Positions 6,827-13,660 of a stretch of 13,660 nt of DNA are shown piece by piece. Both the position numbers and the translations under genes were made by a program. The DNA lies in assembly GCA_023432725.1 (NCBI GenBank), contig JAEYUH010000230.1:1-13660 (forward strand). The letters run 5' to 3'. The DNA comes from Actinomycetes bacterium. Its GTDB lineage: Bacteria; Actinomycetota; Actinomycetes; Propionibacteriales; Propionibacteriaceae. Positions within the stretch are counted from its first letter, which is position 1. Every line of letters starts with the position of its first letter. The notes under the pieces were generated by a model. That model worked only from the letters and a program-made list of their open reading frames with translations. It was not told the origin of the DNA and did not search any database.

Positions 6827-8395
6827 ATGACCCAGCCGAACCACCAGCCCCGTCCCGTCCGGACGGGGCCGCTGGCGCTGGCTCAGGTGCTCGACACCAC
6901 CGAGGACGCCGCGATCACCGGCGTGAGCATCGACTCCCGCAGGGTGCTGGAGGGAGACCTCTACGTGGCACTGCCCGGCAGTGCCACCCACGGCGCCCGG
7001 TTCGCCGCCGCGGCGGTCGCTGCCGGGGCGCGCGCGATCCTCACCGACGCCGAGGGGGCGGGACTGGCGGCCGGCGCCGGCGTCCCCGTCGTGGCGGTGG
7101 CCGACCCGCGCAGCGAGGTGGCGCGCATCGCGGCCGCGGTGTACGGCAACCCGGGCGAGCACCTGCTGATGCTCGGGGTGACAGGAACCGCGGGCAAGAC
7201 CAGCACCGCCTTCCTGCTGGAGGCAGGACTCGCCGCGGCCGGGCTGCCGGCTGCCACCATCGGCACCCTCGGCTTCCGGCTGCAGGGCCAGGACCTGCCC
7301 GCCGACCGCTCCACGATCACCACCCCCGAGTCGTCCGACCTGCAGGCGCTGCTCGCCGTGATGCGCGAACGCGGCGCCGAGGCCGTCGCCATGGAGGTCT
7401 CCTCCCACGCCCTCGCCCTGCACCGGGTGGACGCGCTGACCTTCGACGTCGCGGGGTTCACCAACCTCGGCCACGACCACCTCGACTTCCACCGCACCCA
7501 GGAGGCGTACTACCGGGCCAAGGCGAGCCTGTTCCTCGACGGCCGGGCCAGGGCCGCTGTGATCACCACCGACGACCCGTGGGGGCAACGCCTGGCAGGA
7601 GAGGTCCGCGCCGAGGGGCGCATCCCGGTGGTGACCACGGGCGGTGGGCCGGGCTGCGACTACCGGGTCACTGCGCGATCGGTGCAGCCGGACGGGGGCA
7701 CGCTGGTGCGGGTGGCGACCCCGTCCGGCGAGGTCGAGTTCCGGCTCGGCCTGATCGGTGACTTCAACGTGGCCAACGCCCTCACCGCGACCGCCATGCT
7801 CGACGTGGCAGGGGTCGACCTGTCCGCTGCCCTCGTGGGGTTCGCCACCGCGGCGATCCCCGGCCGGATGCAGCGCGTCCCACTGCCGGGGGCGGCGCCC
7901 CATGTCGTCGTCGACTTCGCGCACACCCCCGAGTCGGTGACCGCGGCACTGTCCGCGCTGCCGGCCGGCCGTCGGGTGGTGGTGCTGGGCTGCGGGGGCG
8001 ACCGCGACTCCGCCAAGCGCGAGCCGATGGGTGAGGCGGCCGCACGGCTCGCCCAGGTAGTGGTGGTGACCGACGACAACCCGCGCAGCGAGGACCCTGC
8101 GGCGATCCGCTCCGCCGTGCTGGCCGGCGCCCGGCGGGCGGCCGCCGCCACCGGGGCCGAGGTGCTGGACGGCGGGGACCGCCGGTCCGCGATCCGGGCC
8201 GCACTGGACAGGGCCGCGCCGGGGGAGTGGGTGGCGATCCTCGGCAAGGGCCACGAACGGGGCCAGGAGGTGGCGGGGGTGGTGACCCCCTTCGACGACG
8301 TCGCGGTGGCCGCCCAGGAGTGGGCAGCCCTCCGGCCGGGGGGACTCCCCGGCGGACCCGCCGCGCCCGGTCAGGAGGCCGGACAGCATGGATGA
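6827..8395 (+). CDS. murE: UDP-MurNAc-tripeptide synthetase MurE (diaminopimelate-adding)
   Basis: A 522-residue Mur ligase adding the third amino acid to UDP-MurNAc-L-Ala-D-Glu with ATP in the cytoplasm. The P-loop is GTAGKTST with Lys124; most relatives have Asn or Ser where this has Ala122. Other landmarks are TTPESSDLQ, MEVSSHALALHRVD and GHDHLDFH, and YYRAKASLF, whose lysine aligns with the carbamylated residue of the family. DNPR at 417-420 is the motif associated with diaminopimelate-adding enzymes; lysine-adding ones differ here. KGHE at 474-477 is also conserved. It does not distinguish meso- from LL-diaminopimelate. I chose the ATG at 6827 with GGAG at 6814-6817; an upstream ATG at 6758 lies inside ftsI. 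The end overlaps murF by 8 nt. Confidence 0.95.
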   Translation: MTQPNHQPRPVRTGPLALAQVLDTTEDAAITGVSIDSRRVLEGDLYVALPGSATHGARFAAAAVAAGARAILTDAEGAGLAAGAGVPVVAVADPRSEVARIAAAVYGNPGEHLLMLGVTGTAGKTSTAFLLEAGLAAAGLPAATIGTLGFRLQGQDLPADRSTITTPESSDLQALLAVMRERGAEAVAMEVSSHALALHRVDALTFDVAGFTNLGHDHLDFHRTQEAYYRAKASLFLDGRARAAVITTDDPWGQRLAGEVRAEGRIPVVTTGGGPGCDYRVTARSVQPDGGTLVRVATPSGEVEFRLGLIGDFNVANALTATAMLDVAGVDLSAALVGFATAAIPGRMQRVPLPGAAPHVVVDFAHTPESVTAALSALPAGRRVVVLGCGGDRDSAKREPMGEAAARLAQVVVVTDDNPRSEDPAAIRSAVLAGARRAAAATGAEVLDGGDRRSAIRAALDRAAPGEWVAILGKGHERGQEVAGVVTPFDDVAVAAQEWAALRPGGLPGGPAAPGQEAGQHG

Positions 8396-9800
8396 ACTGA
8401 CAGCCCGCCGGGTCGCCGCGCTCGCCGGTGGCCGGCTGGTGGGGGACCCGGACCGACGGGTGGGGCCCGCCGTCGTCGTCGACTCGCGGCTCGCCGGCCC
8501 CGGCGCGCTCTTCGTCGCCCTGGCGGGGGAGCGGGTCGACGGCCACGACTTCGCCGCCGCCGCGGTCGCCGGCGGTGCCGCCGCCGTGCTGGTCGAGCGT
8601 GATCTCGGCCTCGACGTGCCGCAGGTCCTGGTCGCCGACGCGCTGGCAGGGCTCACCGCGCTGGCGACCGGCCTCGTCGCCGGGGCGAAGTCGGCAGGGC
8701 TGAAGGTGGTGGGGATCACCGGCTCGTCCGGCAAGACCTCCACCAAGGACCTGGCCGCCGCCGTGCTGGCGGCCGCGGGCCCGACAGTGGCACCGGCGGG
8801 GTCGTTCAACAACGAGCTGGGGGTGCCGCTGACCGCCACGGGGGTCGACGCCGCCACCCGCTTCCTGATCTGCGAGATGGGCGCCCGGGCGGTCGGCAAC
8901 ATCGCCGACCTGTGCGCCATCACCCCGCCCGACGTCGGCATCGTGGTCAATGTCGGTCACGCCCACCTGGGGGAGTTCGGGTCGGTGGCGGCGATCGCCC
9001 GCACCAAGGGGGAGCTCGTGGCTGCGCTCCCGCCGGGCGGCTGGGCGGTGCTGAACGCCGACGATCCGAACGTCACGGCGATGGCGCAGCGCACCGGGGC
9101 CAGGATCGCCACCTTCTCGGCGCTCGGCACGGCGGGGGCCGCGGACCTGCGGGTCTGGGCGGGTCAGGCCCGCCCCGACCACCTCCAGCGCTTCAGTTTC
9201 ACCCTCCACAGCGACGCCGGCGCCGCACCGGTCTCGCTCCAGGTCTCCGGTGCCCACCAGGTCGGCAACGCCCTCGCTGCGGCGGCCGCCGGACTCGTGC
9301 TGGGGCTGGACGTCGACGCCGTCGCGGGCGCGCTCAGCAGCGCCGCGCCCGCGTCCCGCTGGCGGATGGAGGTGGGGCGGCGGGCCGACGGTCTGGTAGT
9401 CGTCAACGACGCCTACAACGCCAATCCCGACTCGATGCGCGCCGCCCTTGAGGCGCTCGCCGGGATGCGGCAGCCGGGCGGCCGGCTGCTCGCCGTGCTC
9501 GGCGACATGCTGGAACTGGGCGAGACCGCCGGGGCCGCCCACGCCGCCGCCGGCGAGCTCGCCGCCCGACTGGGCGTCGACCACGTGGTCGCTATCGGCG
9601 GGTTCGCGTCCACCCTCGCCGCGGCCGCCCGGGCCGCGGGTGCCACCGCCACCGTCGTGGCGGACCGTGAGGCCGCCTTGCGCGCGGTGGCAGAACTGGC
9701 CACGTCCGGCGATGTGGTGCTCGTCAAGGCCTCCCGCGGGTTAGCGTTGGATTCGGTGGCAGAGCGGCTGTTGGCACAGGGGCAGGAGGACCTGACGTGA
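8388..9800 (+). CDS. murF: UDP-MurNAc-tripeptide--D-alanyl-D-alanine ligase MurF
   Basis: A 470-residue Mur ligase that attaches D-Ala-D-Ala to the UDP-MurNAc-tripeptide, completing the pentapeptide precursor for MraY. The P-loop is GSSGKTST with Lys116, followed by NNELGVPLT, the EMGAR segment, and VVNVGHAHLGEFGS in the central domain. The C-terminal domain carries NDAYNANPDS beginning at Asn340, then VLGDMLELG, both characteristic of MurF. The N-terminal domain contains the VDSR and GALFVAL segments that bind the UDP end in relatives. The ATG at 8388 starts 8 nt before the end of murE and has AGGAGG at 8373-8378. A rare TTA leucine codon occurs at residue 452. The stop overlaps the mraY GTG start (GTGA). 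Confidence 0.96.
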   Translation: MDELTARRVAALAGGRLVGDPDRRVGPAVVVDSRLAGPGALFVALAGERVDGHDFAAAAVAGGAAAVLVERDLGLDVPQVLVADALAGLTALATGLVAGAKSAGLKVVGITGSSGKTSTKDLAAAVLAAAGPTVAPAGSFNNELGVPLTATGVDAATRFLICEMGARAVGNIADLCAITPPDVGIVVNVGHAHLGEFGSVAAIARTKGELVAALPPGGWAVLNADDPNVTAMAQRTGARIATFSALGTAGAADLRVWAGQARPDHLQRFSFTLHSDAGAAPVSLQVSGAHQVGNALAAAAAGLVLGLDVDAVAGALSSAAPASRWRMEVGRRADGLVVVNDAYNANPDSMRAALEALAGMRQPGGRLLAVLGDMLELGETAGAAHAAAGELAARLGVDHVVAIGGFASTLAAAARAAGATATVVADREAALRAVAELATSGDVVLVKASRGLALDSVAERLLAQGQEDLT

Positions 9801-10864
9801 GAACCATCCTCCTGGCCGGTGGCGTGGCGGTGGTCATCACGCTGCTCGGCACCCGCTACGCGATCCGGTTCCTGGTCAAGCACGGCTACGGCCAGTTCGT
9901 CAGGGACGACGGCCCCACCACCCACCACACCAAACGCGGCACCCCCACGATGGGCGGCCTCGTCATCATCTTCGCCACCCTGCTCGGCTACGCGATCTCG
10001 CACCTTGCCACCTGGACGCCGCCCACGGCGAGCGGCCTGCTCGCGCTCGGCCTGTTCACGGCGCTCGGCCTGGTCGGGCTCGCCGACGACTGGATCAAGA
10101 TCTCCCGGGCCCGCTCCCTCGGCCTGCACAGCACCGCCAAGCTCGTGTTGCAGACGGCGATCGGCATCGGCTTCGCCATCCTCGCCTTCCAGTTCCCCGA
10201 CGCCAGGGGGCTGACCCCCGCCAGCCAGGCCATCTCCTTCCTGCGTGACCTGCCCTGGCTGCAACTGCCGCTGTGGCTGGCGGTGATCTGGATCGTGCTG
10301 CTGATCTCGTCCTGGTCCAACGCCGCCAACCTCACCGACGGGCTGGACGGGCTCGCCGCCGGCGCCGCGGCGATGGTCTTCGCTGCGTACACGATCGTGA
10401 ACGTCTGGCAGTACAACCAGTCCTGCGCCTGGGCCGACGCCGGCCCCCAGTGCTACGAGGTGCGCAATCCGCACGACCTGGCGGTGGTGTCGATAGCCCT
10501 GGCGGGGGCCTGCTTCGGCTTCCTGTGGTGGAACGCCAGTCCCGCCAAGATCTTCATGGGCGACACCGGCTCGCTGTCGATCGGCGGGGCGTTCGCGGCG
10601 CTGTCGATCCTCACCCGCACCGAGCTGCTGATGCTGGTGGTCGCCGGGCTGTTCTTCGTGATCACGATGTCGGTGGTGCTGCAGGTCGGGTGGTTCAAAC
10701 TCAGCGGCGGGAAACGGTTGTTCAAGATGGCGCCGCTGCAGCACCACTTCGAACTGCTCGGGTGGCGCGAGGTGACGATCACCATCAGGTTCTGGATCGT
10801 CTGCGGGCTGTGCGTCGCCGTCGGCCTCGGCCTGTTCTACGGCGAGTGGGTGATCGGCCTGTGA
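9797..10864 (+). CDS. mraY: Phospho-N-acetylmuramoyl-pentapeptide-transferase MraY
   Basis: A 355-residue polytopic membrane enzyme that transfers phospho-MurNAc-pentapeptide from UDP to undecaprenyl phosphate, giving lipid I. Diagnostic segments are [18 protein letters not shown] at 37-54, the paired aspartates Asp97-Asp98 in [15 protein letters not shown] at 178-185, [11 protein letters not shown] at 254-264, and HHFELLGW at 316-323. Asp256 corresponds to the third catalytic or metal-linked aspartate of the family. About ten hydrophobic helices are visible, as expected. A loop around residues 207-224 carries two cysteines (210 and 219) and would face outward if the usual topology holds. The start is the GTG at 9797, overlapping the murF stop and preceded by AGGAGG at 9784-9789. 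The stop overlaps the GTG of murD. Confidence 0.97.
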   Translation: MRTILLAGGVAVVITLLGTRYAIRFLVKHGYGQFVRDDGPTTHHTKRGTPTMGGLVIIFATLLGYAISHLATWTPPTASGLLALGLFTALGLVGLADDWIKISRARSLGLHSTAKLVLQTAIGIGFAILAFQFPDARGLTPASQAISFLRDLPWLQLPLWLAVIWIVLLISSWSNAANLTDGLDGLAAGAAAMVFAAYTIVNVWQYNQSCAWADAGPQCYEVRNPHDLAVVSIALAGACFGFLWWNASPAKIFMGDTGSLSIGGAFAALSILTRTELLMLVVAGLFFVITMSVVLQVGWFKLSGGKRLFKMAPLQHHFELLGWREVTITIRFWIVCGLCVAVGLGLFYGEWVIGL

Positions 10865-12339
10865 TCGACTGGCTGCCCACGGCAGACCGCCTTTCGCCCT
10901 GGCAGCAGGTTCGCGTGGTGGTCGCGGGGCTCGGCACGTCTGGGTTCGCCGCTGCCGACGGCCTGCTCGACCTCGGCGCGAACGTCACCGTGCTCGACGA
11001 TTCCGACAGCCAGGGCAACCGCGAGAAGGCGGCCCTGCTGGAACACCTCGACGCCACGGTCCGGCTCGGTGCGGGAGCCACCGCGACGCTGCCGGAGGGC
11101 ACCGACCTGGTCGTGACCTCGCCGGGCTGGCGCCCGTCCGCCCCGCTGCTGCGACAGGCTGCGCTGCGCGGCGTGCCGGTCTGGGGCGAGGTGGAACTGG
11201 CCTGGCGGATGAGCCTTCCGGACCGCGCGGTGCCGTGGCTGGCGGTCACCGGCACCAACGGCAAGACCACCACCGTGGGCATGCTCGAGTCGATCCTGAC
11301 CGCGGCAGGGCTCACCACCACCGCTGTCGGCAACGTCGGCCGCCCGATCGTGGAGGCGGTGCTCGACGAGGTCAGCTACGACGTCCTCGCCGTCGAACTG
11401 TCCAGCTTCCAGCTGCACTGGACGAACTCGCTGTCGCTGCACTCCGCCGCCGTGCTCAACGTGGCCCCCGACCACCTCGAGTGGTACGCCGACCCGGCCG
11501 GCTGGCCGCCCGGGGTGACCGACCCGATGGCCGCCTATGTCGCCGACAAGGCCCTGGCCTACGAGCGGGTGCAGCGGTCCTGCGTGTACAACGTCGCCGA
11601 CCCGGTCACCGAGCGGCTGGTGGAGGAGGCGGACGTGGTCGAGGGTGCCAGGGCGATCGGGTTCACCCTCGGCACCCCCGCACCGTCGATGCTCGGCATC
11701 GTCGACGACCTGCTGGTCGACAGGGCGTTCATCGCCCAGCGCCGCGACTCGGCGGTCGAACTGGCCAAGGTCTCCGACGTGGTGCCGTACGCCCCCCACA
11801 ACCTCGCCAACGCGCTCGCGGCGGCGGCGCTGGCCCGTTCCTACGGGGTGCCGCCGCAGGCGGTCGGGGAAGGCCTGCGCCGGCTCCGGATCGGTGACCA
11901 CCGGATCCAGCAGGTGGCCGAGCGGGACGGCGTCCGGTTCATCGACGACTCCAAGGCCACCAACCCGCACGCCGCGGCAGCCTCGCTGGCCGCCTTCGGG
12001 TCGGTGGTCTGGGTGGCGGGCGGCCAGGCCAAGGGAACCACCTTCGACGACCTGGTCAGCCGCTTCGCCGACCGGCTGAAAGGCGTAGCCCTGCTGGGCG
12101 TCGATCGTCAGGTGATCGCGGACGCGTTGGCCCGACACGCTCCCGAGGTCCCGGTCTTCCTCACCGACGCAGTCGATGATGGGGCAATGCAACAGGTGGT
12201 GGCATGGGCGGCGGACCGGGCTCAGCCCGGCGACGTCGTGCTGCTCGCCCCCGGGTGCGCCAGCAAGGACATGTATCCCGACTACGCCGCCCGCGGGGAC
12301 GCTTTCGCCGCCGCGGTGGCAGCCCTCGGCAGGACCTAG
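10861..12339 (+). CDS. murD: UDP-N-acetylmuramoyl-L-alanine--D-glutamate ligase MurD
   Basis: A 492-residue Mur ligase adding D-Glu to UDP-MurNAc-L-Ala. A Rossmann-like N-terminal domain begins with [15 protein letters not shown] at about residues 19-33. The central ATP site is GTNGKTTT with Lys135, followed by [14 protein letters not shown] and APDHLEW. The C-terminal domain has [10 protein letters not shown] and [12 protein letters not shown], both MurD hallmarks. The GTG at 10861 overlaps the mraY stop (GTGA); the ribosome-binding site is poor, which suggests coupling to mraY translation. The open frame extends upstream to 10273 inside mraY but is not MurD-like there. The gene ends 19 bp before ftsW. 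Confidence 0.95.
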   Translation: MIDWLPTADRLSPWQQVRVVVAGLGTSGFAAADGLLDLGANVTVLDDSDSQGNREKAALLEHLDATVRLGAGATATLPEGTDLVVTSPGWRPSAPLLRQAALRGVPVWGEVELAWRMSLPDRAVPWLAVTGTNGKTTTVGMLESILTAAGLTTTAVGNVGRPIVEAVLDEVSYDVLAVELSSFQLHWTNSLSLHSAAVLNVAPDHLEWYADPAGWPPGVTDPMAAYVADKALAYERVQRSCVYNVADPVTERLVEEADVVEGARAIGFTLGTPAPSMLGIVDDLLVDRAFIAQRRDSAVELAKVSDVVPYAPHNLANALAAAALARSYGVPPQAVGEGLRRLRIGDHRIQQVAERDGVRFIDDSKATNPHAAAASLAAFGSVVWVAGGQAKGTTFDDLVSRFADRLKGVALLGVDRQVIADALARHAPEVPVFLTDAVDDGAMQQVVAWAADRAQPGDVVLLAPGCASKDMYPDYAARGDAFAAAVAALGRT

Positions 12340-12340
12340 A

Positions 12341-12355
12341 GAAGGAGGCCAGGAG
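12341..12355 (+). promoter_or_regulatory. Ribosome-binding region that decides the ftsW start
   Basis: GAAGGAGG at 12341-12348 lies directly after the murD stop and 10 bases before the GTG at 12359; a second AGGAG at 12351-12355 is too close to be ideal. The strong first site supports the GTG start for ftsW over in-frame ATGs located inside murD. Confidence 0.7.
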
Positions 12356-12358
12356 CCA

Positions 12359-13624
12359 GTGGCGATCCTCACTTCCCCGCTTACGGATCGCCGCGGGCAG
12401 TCGTCGCTGACCGGTCGGACGACCGAACGCCGACGCAGTCTCGTGGTCGAGTGGCTGGGACATCCACAAGCGAGCTTCTTCCTCGTGCTGGCCCCCACCG
12501 TGCTGCTGCTCGCGCTGGGCTCGGTGATGGTGCTGTCGGCGTCCAGCGTGTACGCGCAGGTGCAGTTCGACGACACCTACCACTTCGTGCGGCGGCACGC
12601 CGTCTTCCTCATCCTTGGCGGCGTCGCGGCGTGGGTGCTAGCCATCAGCCCCGTGCAGCGGCTCAAGATCTACGGCTGGCTGGCGATGGCCGGCGCCGTC
12701 GTCCTGCAATTGCTGACCTTCACCAGCCTCGGCTGGGCCAAGAACGGCAACAAGAACTGGGTCGAACTGGGCATGCTGGGCAGGATCCAGCCCTCCGAGT
12801 TCGCCAAGCTCGCGATCGTGCTGTGGGGCGCGGACCTGCTGTCGCGCAAGTACGACCTGCTGCATCAGCCCAAGCACCTGCTGGTCCCGTTCGTCCCGGT
12901 GTCCGGAGTCCTGATCGGCCTGGTCATCCTGCAGCGCGACCTGGGCACCGGTATGGTGCTGGGCGCGATCGTGCTGGCGGTGCTGTGGTTCGTCGGCGCC
13001 TCCTGGAAGGTACTCGGCTCGCTGGTGGCGATCGTGGGCGCCGCCATCGGCGCTCTCGTGCTCACCTCGTCGCACCGGATGACCCGCATCCTCGGTTTCT
13101 TCAACCCCGAGCTCGACCCGCTCGGCGTCAACCACCAGCCGATCAAGGCTGTGTTCGCGCTCGCCTCGGGCGGCTGGTGGGGGCTCGGCCTCGGCGCCAG
13201 CCGGCAGAAGTGGGGTGGGCTCGTCGAGTCGCACACCGACTACGTGCTGGCGGTGATCGGCGAGGAGCTCGGGTTGGTGGGGACGCTGTCGGTGCTCTCG
13301 CTGTTCCTCGTCCTGGGGTACGCGGGCTTCCGGATCGCGATGCGCTCGGACATCCTGTTCTGCCGCTTCCTCGCGGCCGGTGCCACGTCCTGGCTGATGA
13401 TCCAGGCCCTGCTCAACATAGCCGTCGTGCTGCGGATGGTGCCGGTGATCGGCGTCCCGCTGCCGCTGCTGTCCTACGGCGGTTCGGCGCTGATCGCCAA
13501 CCTGTGCGCCATCGGGCTGCTGCTGGCGTGCGCCCGCCAGGAACCACAGGCACGAGCCCTGGCCGGCCGCCGGACCCGGCGGCGCCAGACCAGGGTGACC
13601 GCCGTCGTGCCCGGCCGCCGGTAG
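12359..13624 (+). CDS. ftsW: Septal peptidoglycan glycosyltransferase FtsW (SEDS family)
   Basis: A 421-residue SEDS-family membrane protein that polymerises glycan strands from lipid II at the division site together with FtsI. About ten membrane helices are visible. Family landmarks are RIQPSEFAK at 142-150, LQRDLGTGMV at 191-200, ASGGWWGLGLGASRQKWG at 269-286, SHTDYVLAVIGEELGL at 291-306, and PVIGVPLPLLSYGGSA at 362-377. The aspartate in HTDY lies in the extracytoplasmic loop implicated in catalysis. The tail after about residue 392 is cytoplasmic and rich in Arg. I name it FtsW and not RodA because it lies between murD and murG, the standard dcw position. The GTG at 12359 is supported by the upstream GAAGGAGG; the longer open frame from 12176 lies within murD. 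murG follows after 10 bp. Confidence 0.95.
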   Translation: MAILTSPLTDRRGQSSLTGRTTERRRSLVVEWLGHPQASFFLVLAPTVLLLALGSVMVLSASSVYAQVQFDDTYHFVRRHAVFLILGGVAAWVLAISPVQRLKIYGWLAMAGAVVLQLLTFTSLGWAKNGNKNWVELGMLGRIQPSEFAKLAIVLWGADLLSRKYDLLHQPKHLLVPFVPVSGVLIGLVILQRDLGTGMVLGAIVLAVLWFVGASWKVLGSLVAIVGAAIGALVLTSSHRMTRILGFFNPELDPLGVNHQPIKAVFALASGGWWGLGLGASRQKWGGLVESHTDYVLAVIGEELGLVGTLSVLSLFLVLGYAGFRIAMRSDILFCRFLAAGATSWLMIQALLNIAVVLRMVPVIGVPLPLLSYGGSALIANLCAIGLLLACARQEPQARALAGRRTRRRQTRVTAVVPGRR

Positions 13625-13634
13625 CCTGTTCGAA

Positions 13635-13660
13635 GTGAACATCGTCCTCGCCGGCGGCGG
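13635..13660 (+). CDS. murG: Start of MurG (lipid II-forming GlcNAc transferase), cut by window edge
   Basis: Only eight full codons remain. From the GTG at 13635 they read VNIVLAGG and the next codon begins GG, which matches the MurG N-terminus (hydrophobic strand then the GGGTxGH loop that holds substrate). MurG transfers GlcNAc to lipid I at the inner face of the membrane. Its position directly after ftsW, 10 bp from the stop, is where murG sits in dcw clusters. No clear ribosome-binding site is visible, so coupling to ftsW is likely. The identification rests on a very short peptide plus synteny. Confidence 0.8.

Noticed and set aside
6734..8950. 738-residue open frame antisense to murE and murF
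   Set aside because: High-GC shadow: low-complexity composition and no family motif, opposite two genes with complete Mur ligase motifs.
7782..9584. 600-residue open frame antisense to murE/murF
   Set aside because: Same reason: lies wholly over conserved genes on the other strand and has biased shadow composition.
10273..10860. N-terminal extension of the MurD open frame into mraY
   Set aside because: This part is mraY read in another frame; the MurD Rossmann domain begins shortly after the GTG at 10861.
12176..12358. N-terminal extension of the FtsW open frame into murD
   Set aside because: It lies inside murD and has no SEDS-like sequence; the GTG at 12359 has GAAGGAGG upstream.

Overview
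The window is high-GC DNA read almost end to end by tightly packed genes. It holds the front two thirds of a dcw (division and cell wall) cluster with the gene order and protein features of an Actinobacterium. I infer a rod or coccoid actinobacterium, possibly near the Propionibacteriaceae, but nothing in the window fixes the family. The MurE DNPR motif points to peptidoglycan built with diaminopimelate.

Left arm (1-2543, minus strand): three coupled genes read leftward. They are a MoxR-type AAA+ ATPase, a DUF58 (VWA-like) membrane protein, and the N-terminus of a multi-pass membrane protein that fits the transglutaminase-like TgpA/DUF3488 family and is cut by the window edge. Stop and start codons are 2 bp apart or overlapping, so this is one operon.

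Divergent control region (2544-2700): no gene. It carries four TGGNG boxes at an exact 10-bp period just upstream of mraZ. These match the known design of an MraZ operator and overlap a plausible -10 element. A weaker candidate promoter faces the moxR operon.

Right arm (2701-13660, plus strand): mraZ, rsmH, an ftsL-like gene, ftsI (class B penicillin-binding protein), murE, murF, mraY, murD, ftsW, and the first codons of murG. From rsmH onward every junction is an overlap or a gap of 19 bp or less, which suggests one translationally coupled operon. The only larger break is 146 bp between mraZ and rsmH, most of which is filled by a 94-bp nested palindrome. The products act in sequence. MurE, MurD and MurF build the UDP-MurNAc-pentapeptide in the cytoplasm. 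MraY makes lipid I and MurG makes lipid II. FtsW polymerises and FtsI crosslinks glycan at the septum, with the FtsL-like protein as a divisome scaffold. MraZ regulates, and RsmH methylates 16S rRNA.

I see no new enzymatic system here: the cluster is conserved and orthodox. The parts most worth a second look are the palindromic element between mraZ and rsmH, the well-formed MraZ operator, and the long Lys/Ala/Glu-rich tail on the FtsL-like protein. I saw no tRNA, rRNA, CRISPR array, transposase or pseudogene.
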